In this document: positions 23,160 through 33,433 of the stretch, one piece after another
Layout of the letters: every line of letters starts with the position of its first letter
How positions within the stretch are numbered: position 1 is the first letter of the stretch
From: Pollenia angustigena
Taxonomy: Eukaryota; Arthropoda; Insecta; Diptera; Polleniidae
Reading direction: 5' to 3'
DNA: 64,000 nt
NCBI GenBank assembly: GCA_930367215.1
Contig: OV884057.1
Coordinates: 248,646,830-248,710,829 of the forward strand
The notes under the pieces: model-generated
Seen by the model: the letters and a program-made list of their open reading frames with translations, nothing else
Databases searched by the model: none
Told to the model about the DNA's origin: nothing
Program-made: the position numbers and the translations under genes

Positions 23160-23866
23160 TATACCCACACCACAATAGTGGAGAGGGTATTATGCATTTG
23201 TGCTGATGTATGTAACGCCTTAAGATATTGGTCCTAGACCCACCTTAAAGTATACCGATCGTCTTAGAATCACTTTCTGAGTCGAACTAACGATGTCCGT
23301 CCGGCTGGCTGGCAGGCTGTCCATGTAACCTTGTGCGCAAAGTACAGGTCGCAATTTTGGAGATAATTTGATGAAATTTGGGTCATAGGTTCTTATTGGC
23401 ACAAGGACCAAGCCTATTGAAAATGGGCCGAATCGTAGGACCACGAGGGAAGAAAGGGTGAAATTTCTTCCTCTCAGAAACTATCAAACCCATTTCAACG
23501 AAATTTAAAACATAGATAGAACCATATCTACATGGACACAGAATGTATGCATTTTTTTAAAAATAGGACCACGAAGGGAGATAGGGGCAATTTCTGCCTC
23601 TCAAACCGATTTTAATGAAATTTAAAACATAGATAGATCCATATCTATAGGGACACATTAGCTATACAGTTTTTCAAAAATAGGACCACAAGGGGAGGTA
23701 GGGGGCAATTTCTGCCTCTCACAAACTTTCAAACCAATTTTCATGAAGTTTATAAACATAGATAAATCCATATTTATATGGACACATAAGCATGATGTGT
23801 TTTTAAATACTGTGGTGTAGGGTATCATATGGTCGGGCTTGACCGACTGTACTTTCTTACTTGTTT
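23160..23866 (+). mobile_element. DINE-1/mini-me-like repeat family B, near-complete
   Basis: Head TATACCCACACCACAATAGT, GTCC/GGCT microsatellite at about 23297-23325, three tandem units of about 125-135 bp (each with GGACCACGAGGG-like and AAACATAGATAGATCC phrases, from 23432, 23567 and 23687), and tail GGTCGGGCTTGACCGAC then TTTCTTACTTGTTTTTTT. The TTTCTTACTTGTTTT end and GTCY tract match DINE-1/mini-me architecture. Confidence 0.8.
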
Positions 23867-24986
23867 TTTTGGTAAAACGTTTTTGTTTTGTAAATGGTTT
23901 TTTTAAATGTTTTGATATGAAAACCACACGCGTTGCTTTAAAATTATTTCGATTACATTAATTTTGTGCTAAAAGACAAACATTTTTAAATAAAAACATT
24001 ATTGAAAACATGTTGTGGTGGAAGTGATTTAATGCTATACAATGCATATAATTTTGTAGGCATTGTAACAAATTACCATGTAAAAATAATAAGTATGACT
24101 TTCTCATTTTGATGTTATTGAAATATTTCATTCAAAATATTTACGTTTTTATATGTATTTTGGCGCCAAATTGTTTAAGAAAATTCTTAAATATTTTTAT
24201 ATAAACAAACAAGACAAATTATTTTTATAATAGATTTATCTTATTTTGTAAAACAAATATGATAAGCAGGGCAAGTTTTTGTATGCAAAAAAAAAAAATT
24301 TAATGTGCAAGCAATAATGTTAAAAAAAAATTCCGTGAACATTTTTATTTTAACTCTCGATAATTTTCCGACAAATTTTATAAAAAATTAAAGTTCTTCT
24401 GACATTAAAAATTATTAACTTCCGGTTTATCCATATGAAGTAAAATAAAAAAATCTATTTTTTCTTCTTTAATGTGCTGGCTGGGTGTTCAATTAATCGA
24501 ATTTAATTTTTGCTCGATTTAACGACTAATCGATATTTGACATTTTTAACTTATTCGATTAAACGAATAAAATTTTATATTTAATCGATTAATCCTTTAT
24601 TTCTAAATCCTGAAATTTTATGAATTACGAGATTTTTTTGGATAATTTTAGAAAAAATTAGTACTTGAGTGAATAAACATTATTTTTTAAATAAAACTTG
24701 TCAATGTAGCTCAAATTATTGCTTTTCTTTCGGGCACTTAGATGTTAAGAGTCAATATAGCATCGGATTTTTTGTAACTTTTCACGTACATTTCATCCTC
24801 TGCAATGCTTCGGCAAATAATTTCCTCTAGAGAATCGATCGAAGAATCTTGTTTGAATTATTTATTCCTTGGACCACTTGTAGCCCCCTTTGATTTTGTT
24901 GGTGAAGCATCTTCTTCAAGTGCTATGTTATAGGCACTGTGTAAATGGTAAATTAGTGAAGTTGTTGAAGAGCATTTACGTTAATA
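23867..24986. other. AT-rich; ATCGATT-rich block
   Basis: 24480-24600 has repeated TTAATCGATTA-like phrases, similar in flavour to 2191-2300. No gene or defined element found. Confidence 0.4.
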
Positions 24987-25212
24987 CTGTTACGTTACTG
25001 CCTTTCAATAACGTTTTGGTTCATTTCCTTTATAATAAACAGTTTCGAGTTCTTTATTGCACTTTAAATAAAACTAAATAATCACAACACTTTAAACACT
25101 GTTTACAATTTACACAACTTTATTTAGTACTTAGTCACTTTAACAACAGTAATTTATAGCTCTTTTTCACAACCAACTGTAATTTTCTCAGCGTGATACG
25201 TTATTGACGAAA
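24987..25212. repeat. Diverged solo-LTR-like fragment related to the 45225-51250 element
   Basis: Starts TGTTACGTTACTGCC and follows the left LTR of the gypsy-type element in order: CCTTTATAATAAAC, GAGTTCTTTA, ACAACTTTATTTAG. It is clearly diverged, and the far end is not defined. It keeps the CCTTTATAATAAAC segment that is present in the left LTR but absent from the right LTR of that element. Confidence 0.5.
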
Positions 25213-25254
25213 TCTGAACTTAGAATGATCTCATTATGCTAGCCGCCTCAAGCA

Positions 25255-25852
25255 GCGTTGCCAGAAGAATTGGAAGGAAAATCTTCATTTGGCGAAAAAA
25301 AATCTTATTTTGAAGAAAAAAATCTTAAAATTTTTGATAACTAGGGCAAAAAAGTAGAAATTATTAATTTTTTTAAAAGAAAATACTTCTTATATGGAAA
25401 CTGTTTAAATTGAAATACGTATTTAAAAACAAAATTTTTTTTAACCAAAAGGCACGATTTTGGGAAAATTAATCTTGAGTCAAAATTTTTAATTTGACAT
25501 TTATTTTTCCAAAAGTTTAATAAATTGATATTTTTATTTATCAAGTATTGGAAATCAAGAGTCAATTGTTTGCATATCTTCTTTGCATATTAAATTTGGA
25601 AACTGTTTATAAAATTTCAAATATTGATTTAACTAAAATATTTGGATTTATTCCTTTTAAAAATTTTAATTGATCTCCAAAATGCAATCTTTTAAAAAGT
25701 TAGTCACAAAGTTCAATATAAAAGTCCAATTTTTACAATTTCTTCAATATCAAAAAATCTGCAATTTGATAGCAAAAATCTGCAAATATCACTTCGTCAT
25801 TTTTGCAACGAAAAATCAGCAAAATGCAGAGAAATCTGCACTTCTGGCAACA
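25255..25852. repeat. Candidate hAT-like element, GTTGCCAGAAG ends
   Basis: CAGCGTTGCCAGAAG near 25255 and an inverted CACTGTTGCCAGAAG ending near 25852; AAATCTTNA-like phrases recur inside. Flanking 8-mers do not match, so the boundaries are tentative. Confidence 0.55.
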
Positions 25853-25883
25853 GTGATGATGATCAAAGAATATATATTTCAAA

Positions 25884-26425
25884 CAGTGTTCGGAAATAAA
25901 CAGTACATTATATAGCGTTCTGCTCACACACCGAAGAACGATATCTATTTTTTTAGTGTTTGTGTAAACATACACAAACCTTAATACCGTTCGTAACTAT
26001 TTTCAAGAAAGAACCGAACATTATATAATGTTCGGTTCTTCGTTAAAAAACAGAACAATTGTAGTGATACTGTAGAAAAACATTATATTTTAATGTTCTA
26101 TAATGTTTTTTTCGTGTGTCTATTTTGTTTTTGTAAAAAATGTTTGGTTTTTTTTTATCAGCAAAAAGCGACGAACATTAACGAGCCGAACCGAACACAT
26201 TGAAGTTCGTGGATTTTCAAAAAAAACCGAACGGAATTTAATGTTCTCATCATTTGTTGAGTATGATGAAAACAGCATTATTTTTGTGTTCGAAAGATGA
26301 CAAACAGGGAAACGTTATTTTTTTTTAATGAATTTCTACACAAACACTATTAGCGTTTGTGTTTTCCACAAATCTGCCGAACCGAACATTAAAGAACGAT
26401 ATTTAGTGTTTATTTTCGAACACTG
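25884..26425. mobile_element. hAT-type MITE, 542 bp
   Basis: TIRs CAGTGTTCGGAAATAAACA / inverted CAGTGTTCGAAAATAAACA with a perfect 8-bp duplication ATTTCAAA (25876-25883, 26426-26433). CCGAACATT / AATGTTCGG phrases are scattered throughout. No transposase. Confidence 0.93.
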
Positions 26426-26960
26426 ATTTCAAACTTAATAGTTACTGTAGAGTCGCTGTCACAAGCAAATACTAAAAATAAGTGTAGACGACCAATTTAC
26501 GTAAGTGTGTGAACGTGTAGAAGCAAAAAAGAAATGCTTCACTATAGTGAAAGTGCGGGTATAAAAAATACTCTTAAAAATACAAGGAAGTGAAAATTCA
26601 CGCAACAATGAGGGATAAAAAAATACACACAATCTTTATTTTTTTGTGAATGAAATATTTTGTTTGCAATAACACTTCTTTGGAAAAAAATCTTTGTATG
26701 CGTCCGCTAAATACGACCACAAGTAAATACAATACACTTTTTCAGACTGCACGCGGTAATTTTCAAATACTAGGAATGGATTTTTTTTATTGTATTGAAA
26801 AGTTTTGAAAGAAACAAGTACTGTCCTGAGTATATTTCTTTGAATTATTTTATCCTCACAACGATATTTTAATTGTGCAACGAACAGAAACGCATATTAT
26901 TTGTCATTGTGGTTGCTCTTTGCCATACTCATATCTTTTTTACACATGTTGACACTTGCG
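26426..26960. other. Non-coding spacer
   Basis: No supported feature seen. Confidence 0.4.
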
Positions 26961-26963
26961 GGT

Positions 26964-27764
26964 AGGCCTTCCAGTTTTATTTTAAGCCTTATCCCCAATT
27001 TGCCATTTTTCATCCCCAAAATAGCCATTTTCTTATCCCCAAAAATCCCCAAATGTTCTTAAAAATAAAATACATAATATTATGCCAATGGAAAAATATG
27101 CATACATCCATCCATTTATTTAAATAAATCTATTTGTGTAATATATTATTAAAACTAATGTAATTTTTTGAGTTCTACATATCTATGTGCAAGGGTAACG
27201 TAAAAACGCAAAAGAAAAATAATTATGCGTCAATACATATTTATAATTTCCAAAACTAGGGAATCATAATCTTCTAATTCATAAGCCAATGCAATTTTGT
27301 GTTAAACAAACAACATTGTTTGTTTAAAAAGTGCATTTGAGATTATTGAATAAATTTGTCACAGCAAGCTGCATTATTTTAAAGTGTGTATTTATTCTAA
27401 GAAGAGCTCCTAATAACTCATATTGCATTCTGTTGCAAATATTGATTTTGTTTGTATTACAGAAAAAAGCTAGTTCAACAGAAGTAACGCTAGTTGGTAC
27501 AACAAACATTTTTAAGACTATTGCAACAAGTTCTTGAAATAGTTTTAAACCAAAAAAAAAGACTAAAATTTGTACCCACATCTTGACCAAATCGCTCTTG
27601 CCATTGCAAAAATGAAATTTATAATAATATATTATCTCCAAAAATCCCCAGCGAAAAAAGTGTTTTTCCCCAAAAAATCTCCTGGGGATTTTCACGAAAT
27701 TTTTATCCCCAATTATAAAAGAAAATTCCCAATTTGGGGATAAATCCCCAAAACTGGGAACACT
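26964..27764. repeat. Candidate element with ATCCCCAAA-rich ends
   Basis: AGGCCTTCCAGTTTT...TTATCCCCAATTTGCC on the left mirrors an inverted CAGTGTTCCCAGTTTTGGGG ... ATCCCCAAATTGGG ending about 27764. ATCCCCAAAA is repeated many times near both ends. The TSD is not clear. The 159-codon minus-strand open frame (27324-27803) has no recognisable family and crosses the element end. Confidence 0.6.
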
Positions 27765-28023
27765 GCAGTTACATATGAATGGTAACTGGATCAAAAAATA
27801 CAAAACAAAAAATGTTACTCCTTCTCTTCTCCCTTCTAATAAAAGGAAATGTGAAATGTGTATCTTATCTTTTAAACGAAATAGGCATTATTTAGCTGTT
27901 AAATAAGAATGGTAATTGAACCAAAAAAATTTTTAAACAGCCTTTAATAAGGCCTAAAGTAAAAAGGTCTTCTGAGTTTTCCTGCTGGGGTTTCGTACAT
28001 ATCGCACTTGTTCAACAGAACTG

Positions 28024-28255
28024 GGGGCAAATTATGGCAGTCGTGATCGAATACTTTTTCGATACGAAAGCAATTTTATTTCTAATTCTTTCTGTCCATT
28101 CTGAATGGATCGAAATTATTTTTTTTGTGTTGTAAAGCATTTATTTGAGATTTCACAACACTGAAAAAATAATTTCGATTCGTTCAATATTGACTGAAAT
28201 AAAATTGCTTTCGAATCGAAAAAGTATTCGATCACGACTGCCATAATTTGCCCCC
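28024..28255. mobile_element. MITE, 232 bp, CTG TSD
   Basis: TIRs GGGGCAAATTATGGCAGTCG / inverse, flanked by CTG (28021-28023 and 28256-28258). The related sequence at 32640-32724, read inverted, lacks the insert and supports the empty site. Second copy at 13221-13459. Confidence 0.88.
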
Positions 28256-28353
28256 TGTTTTAAATTAAACATTTTCAGTAGAACCAAAAAAATTAAATTA
28301 AAATTAAAGGCAAATGAAAAATAATTTTGAAGACATCCGTTTCATTACTAAAA

Positions 28354-28481
28354 AGTGTTGTTTCCAGGTGACGAGCAATTGTTTGTGTAGTAAAATTAAT
28401 TTGAAAAGCACTCAAAAAACTGAGTGATTTTTATATAAATTTTTCTACACAATCAATTGTTTGTCACCTGGAAGCAGCACT
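28354..28481. mobile_element. MITE, 128 bp
   Basis: Near-perfect arms AGTGTTGTTTCCAGGTGAC / inverted AGTGCTGCTTCCAGGTGAC extend through CAATTG to TTGTGTAG. Right flank TAA, left AAA, so any TAA duplication has decayed. Confidence 0.75.
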
Positions 28482-29153
28482 TAAGTGTCAATTTTTTCCA
28501 AAAAGTGAAAAACTAAAAATTTTTCGATAATACACTCTTGTTGAACAAGTGCGATTTAATTTATTTTTGTTGTGTGTTTGATTTTCAAATATAATTAAGC
28601 TGGCCTTTAAATAGTAATAAAAAAAAATTTGAAATTGCATTTTGATTATCAGAGATTTCCAAATATTTATAGCTCTTGGTGGGAAAAATGCATATTTTTG
28701 TCAAGAGATTGATTGCAAATAAAAATATACATACATATATGCTAAAACTTCTTTTAAAAACAATAAGCCTGAAAAACTTGGCCTGACAATAAAATAAAAA
28801 AATCATGTTCGATTTATTTAACACTTGAACAGCTAATTTTCGTATTTGAACATCAAATGTGTAATTAAAATCAGATTAGTTAATCTCAGCACATAAATAT
28901 ATCGCACTTGTTTAACCATAGTGTATGAACCCAAAATTTTTATATATTCACTTTTTGCTAAAAATCGACACGTAATATTTGTATCTAACCGCTGTCAAAA
29001 AATATCGTGCCATTTTGTCTGATTTTTGGTAACGTTTGGTTGAAAAGTTATTTTTCATATCGAGGGTTATTTTTCAAATAGTGCTATCAGCAAAATCACA
29101 ATTTTACAGGAGAGCGAAAAAACTGATCTTTTCGATAACTATAAGAGTATTAA

Positions 29154-29518
29154 AGGTGCTATCAGACGGGATGTATTTTACATATGTACTGTCACTTTTC
29201 TTACCCATATGTAATTCCGTATGTATGTCAAAATTTCCATTTTACATACGATTCATAATTTTTGCTATCACACCTGCTTATGTTTTTCCTTATGACATAA
29301 CCTATAAATGTAAACAAAAGCTGACTTTTGTTTAGGTTTCAAAACAAACCAGCTGTTTTGTTTATGTTTGCTACAGGAAAATAGAGCGTGTTCTAATCGA
29401 AAAAGTTACATATGTATTTCCACATGTATTTTACACATGCAAAGTTTCATGTGTACAACTTTTACAGATGGAAAATTTGACAGTACATATGTAAATTACA
29501 TCCCGTCTGATAGCACCT
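29154..29518. mobile_element. MITE, 365 bp, TAA TSD
   Basis: TIRs AGGTGCTATCAGACGGGATG / inverse, TAA at 29151-29153 and 29519-29521. ACATATGTA phrases repeat inward of both ends. AGG...CCT termini and 3-bp TAA/TTA target are shared with the elements at 13904 and 15874. Confidence 0.92.
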
Positions 29519-29536
29519 TAACTAAATTTTATTTTA

Positions 29537-29994
29537 CAATAGTGGTATTCACACCGAACTTGTTAATTTGTTACTAAGTAGTTTGTTAATTTGTTAAATT
29601 TACCAACTGTGAACGACCCCCTTTTTAAAACTTTGTTAGTCTGGTAAATTTCATAGTAAAACAGCTGATTTATTGTTCTGATACAATTTATTATTCTGGA
29701 AAAAATAAAACATGCCACGAGAAACTCAACATACTCTCAATGTTCACGAAAATTGCCTAAACACAAATATTTTTTTAGAAATATATCACAAATTACTTTT
29801 TTATTATATTTATTTAGAAACTGCAACAGCTGATTGTGAGTTACCAACTAACAACTATTTTATCAGGGGTACCGTGTCGTTAATTTGTTAAATGTTAATC
29901 CGGTAGCGCATTAAATATACAAAAACAAAATGCGTGTAAAAAGTAACGATTAACGACTAACAAACTTACAAGCTCGGTGTGAATACCACTATTG
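29537..29994. mobile_element. MITE, 458 bp, TTA TSD
   Basis: TIRs CAATAGTGGTATTCACACCG / inverse; TTA at 29534-29536 and 29995-29997. GTTAATTTGTTA phrases recur near both ends. Confidence 0.92.
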
Positions 29995-30736
29995 TTATTA
30001 AAAAACAACGTCTAAATCATACATATAATAATTTTTTTCTTAATTCCAGATATTCGCGCTTATATGTCTAAAAGCACTATTTACAAATTAAAATTTTATC
30101 AATTTGAACATTGAAATAAGCAGATAGCACTATTTGAACAAAAATGAAAATGAGCTGTAATAAAAATTATTTGAGACTTTAGCATAAGTTACACGAATTT
30201 TTATTAAAATAATTAGTAAAATTTAAAGAAACGCGTAATCATGTTAACAGAACTCGAAATATAAAAAAATTTCACACTAACGTTTATTGAAAAGCAATAA
30301 ATAAATAAATCATAAAAATAATGATATTCTTGCGAAATAGCAGACTTCAATGCTTTGGAAATGCATCCGTTTGCTTAGTTAAAAAAACGTGAGCCAGATT
30401 GTAATGGTTTCGCTTCTATTTATATGATCGCTGCACAGTGTGGGAAATTTGGAAAAAAAAAATGGAAATAATTCTATATTTTATGAACGGTTGGTTGGAT
30501 TGGAATGCAGTTGACAATTAAAAAGTTGTAGTCGAGTTATAGTCTTAGATTAGATTAGGTCTATAGGCTAAGCAGGAGAGGTGCTATAGATTCCCAAATT
30601 AGGACATCTCGGGTATAACAAAAACTAAAAACCATCCTTAATTCTTCATTTTAGCTGGATGCTTAATATAATTTTTTAGTGAAATGCTCTTGCCGAGTTC
30701 TTCATAATTTATAATTGGTCTAGAATTTTGGAATTA

Positions 30737-31483
30737 CAGTAGTTTTCCGGTTTAACGAGCCAGTACTTTGTGAGGCCTGTTCGTTAAACTGAAAAGTTCG
30801 TTATATTCCATAATTATGTCTAGTACCCACGTTATGAAATAAATAACTAGAACTGTTTTATTTGTGGTTTATTTTGAAATATGTTTTGAGATCTGTATAA
30901 TATATTAAAAAAAAAAATAAAAAAGGTACAATTCATTACTCTGGTAGCGTAAATCCTAAAATAATTTTAATTAAAAATAAGTTCAAATTCATTTTCAATT
31001 TCCTTGAAAATTTTACATTAAATTTTGTCGAGTAATGTTTGTTTTTTTTTAGAACAATGCATGTATGAATATCGTTGTTTTAAAAACCAAGAAAAAAGTT
31101 GTTTCTTCATTCTTAGCAATTCACCTTGTTTAATGGCTTTCCTATTTTTAAACCCAAAGTTTGTACATCTTGTTACTTTTTGCACAAATCCACAACTCGC
31201 AATCCATTTTGGTAATCATCCACAATTCATCCACATAATCAAACAAAAATGCTTCATAAACAAAACCTAAAATTGTGGTACTTTTTGCTACACACTTTGT
31301 TTTTAGTTAGAAATTATTTCACATTATGCTTTTTTATATTAAAATTATGAATCCTATTTGTTCGCTAAATTGAGCACAAAAAATATTTTTTGTTCGTTAT
31401 AAGGTACTCAATGGAGCAAACTTGTGTGTTCGTTAAATCCAAAGTTCGCAGAATCGAAGGTTCGTTAAACAGGAATACTACTG
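30737..31483. mobile_element. pogo/Tigger-like MITE, 747 bp, TA TSD
   Basis: TIRs CAGTAGTTTTCCGGTTTAAC / inverted CAGTAGTATTCCTGTTTAAC, continuing GA; TA at 30735-30736 and 31484-31485. CAGTA starts with TTAACGA arms and TA target fit the pogo/Tigger branch of Tc1/mariner. Interior GTTCGTTAAA/ATAAC repeats, no transposase. The Tigger-like transposase relic at 52210-52796 could be a related source. Confidence 0.85.
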
Positions 31484-32084
31484 TATAAGACTCAAATTTA
31501 TCCTTATTTATATTTAAGTTTTTTATCGACATTTTCCTTATTTTATTATTGATTTGTTTAGAAAATTCTAAATCGGGCTTATTAAGGTCATGTATTCTAT
31601 GCAAATAAAAGATTATTTCATAATTTATTTTTCCGACGTTTTTTTGGGGATTCCCAACTTCATCAGGGATATTTTATTAGATATGTATATAATCTTTCGT
31701 CAATAGTTCTTCATTTTGAATATTTAACACACATTCTGTTTTACATAAACACAACATAAAACATAAATTTAATTAAACAAAGCAAATGCAAATGCAAAAA
31801 TATAAATAAAAATAAAAAATATCACAGTATAATTAAATTGTATTAAATGAGTTTTAGTATCACAGAAGCAGAACCAAACTTGTTTGAAATATTTTTTTGT
31901 GAATTATCAACAAGATTTTGTTTGTCATGCTTAATTCCCAATTTGTATTTGATAAAAACACTGAAATTTATTGTTGATGGGATAAGCTTTTCCTAAACGC
32001 ATTTCACTGGTTGCCTAGGCCAAATCATCAGGAAACTTCATCCAAAGATTTTAGAAAAACTAAATATATTTTCGCTTAACAGTT

Positions 32085-32166
32085 TTATTTGTATAATATC
32101 ATGTTAATGTTGGCCATGACTTCGTCTGAGGTGGTCCATTCGGACGGTCCAATTTTGGGCGACTCT
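32085..32166 (-). pseudogene. Mariner-type transposase C-terminal relic
   Basis: Minus-strand translation gives RVAQNWTVRMDHLRRSHGQH, which matches the end of a mariner-like transposase family found in many insects (QNW..RMDHLRRSRGQH). Nothing else of the transposase is visible nearby. Confidence 0.65.
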
Positions 32167-33433
32167 TTCGAGTTTGTATGACCCGATAGGTTTATAATAA
32201 TTGTGCAATATAAATACTAAGACCCGTGCTTGGTAGCCATTATATTTCTAAATAAACACAAATTTTTGGAAATTTTCGGCTGTTTTTTGAGAATTGTGGG
32301 ATTCGTTTTGTAAGTTTAATTAAATTTTCAGAATTTTAAAATTATATTAGTTTATGAAATCTAGACACAATTCCCAACTCTTTGATGTATAATATGTCTA
32401 CTTACTATATAAAGTAATATTTTGTATGTAGATAGCACTTTTTTACCAAAAAATAAAAAACGTGTGTGTTAGATAGCACAATACCATATTTATGAAAAAA
32501 AAGGTTTGAGAAAAAAAAAATTTTTTTTTTCAAATTTCAATGACAGATGACCCTTCAGTTAGTGAACTCGTTTCTATAAAAAACACATTTTTGAAAAATT
32601 GCAGATAGCACTATTTGAAAAATAACCCTCGATATGCCTTTAATGTAGAATTAAAAATAGTTTTGCTTCTACTGAAAATGTTTAAATTTTGAGTTAATAC
32701 AGTATTGTTGAAAGAGTGCGATATTTAAAAATTTTACTACGTTAATGAGTTGTTAAAAATTTTCTGATTTTTAAGCATTTTTAGTTTCGCTTTTTAGCCC
32801 CTTCAAGGGTTAAAAATATTTCAATAAAAACGTGAAATTAATGCAAAACCAACCGCAGATAAAAAAAACTTTATCTAAAACCAAATAAATGAAAAGAAAA
32901 GAAAATAAATTTAAAAGAAAATTCTCAAACAAGGCATGTGGTTGTTGTTGAATTATAATGCAAATCAATCGAGGACAGTTTCAATTGTATTTTCAATTTT
33001 AAATGAAAAAATTTTTTACACGTTTCAAGAGTTGGCGAAACAAACAAATAAATTTACTTAAGGGAAATCACAATCTAATTGAATTCATTCAATTCAGTTT
33101 AATTTTAAAGAGCAAAGTATTTAGAAAAGAAAATACCGATTCTTAGCATTAGTAATTTTTTACAATTACGAAATAGAAATTTAAAACAAAAAATATCTAC
33201 ACTTTTATTTAAAAAAAATTTATGTACAATAAAAGCTATAAAAATTACTTCCAAAATAATTAAATGGAATATAAATAAAAAATAATTTGTGCTTTAAAAT
33301 TGTGCTTGCGAACAATTTTTTGTATTAAAAGTTTCTGATAATAAAGAAATTTTATTAGTAACTTTTAGTAGGTATTTACATAATAAGTGAAGGTTAAATA
33401 TTTTTAGCCAAATAAGTGAAAATTGCTACCATA

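Larger units (their letters stand above)
27999..28555. mobile_element. Inverted-repeat element, ATATCGCACTTGTTCAACA ends
   Basis: ATATCGCACTTGTTCAACA at 27999 pairs with inverted TTGTTGAACAAGTGCGAT ending 28555. Its left part (AAACATTTTCAGTAGAA) matches, inverted, the right part of the larger element at 28899-32724, so both belong to one family. It contains two smaller MITEs. Confidence 0.7.
29060..32632. mobile_element. Inner inverted-repeat element, TCGAGGGTTATTTTTCAAAT ends
   Basis: The arms TCGAGGGTTATTTTTCAAAT...AGTGCTATC match at both ends with one or two differences; TA flanks are possible (29058-29059, 32633-32634) but ambiguous because CATAT is present on both sides. AGATAGCAC/AATAGTGCTATC motifs recur inside (about 30067, 30123, 32431, 32470). 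It hosts three MITEs and a mariner relic. Confidence 0.7.
28899..32724. mobile_element. Outer of two concentric inverted-repeat elements
   Basis: ATATCGCACTTGTTTAACCA at 28899 and an inverted ATATCGCACTCTTTCAACA ending 32724. Same end family as 27999-28555. It encloses the TCGAGGG element and its passengers. No TSD resolved. Confidence 0.55.

Noticed and set aside
24890..25081. 63-codon open frame
   Set aside because: Lies mostly within the LTR-like fragment at 24987-25212.
27324..27803. 159-codon minus-strand frame
   Set aside because: Runs through the repetitive end of a DNA element; composition (Phe/Ile/Asn-rich) is that of translated AT-rich DNA.
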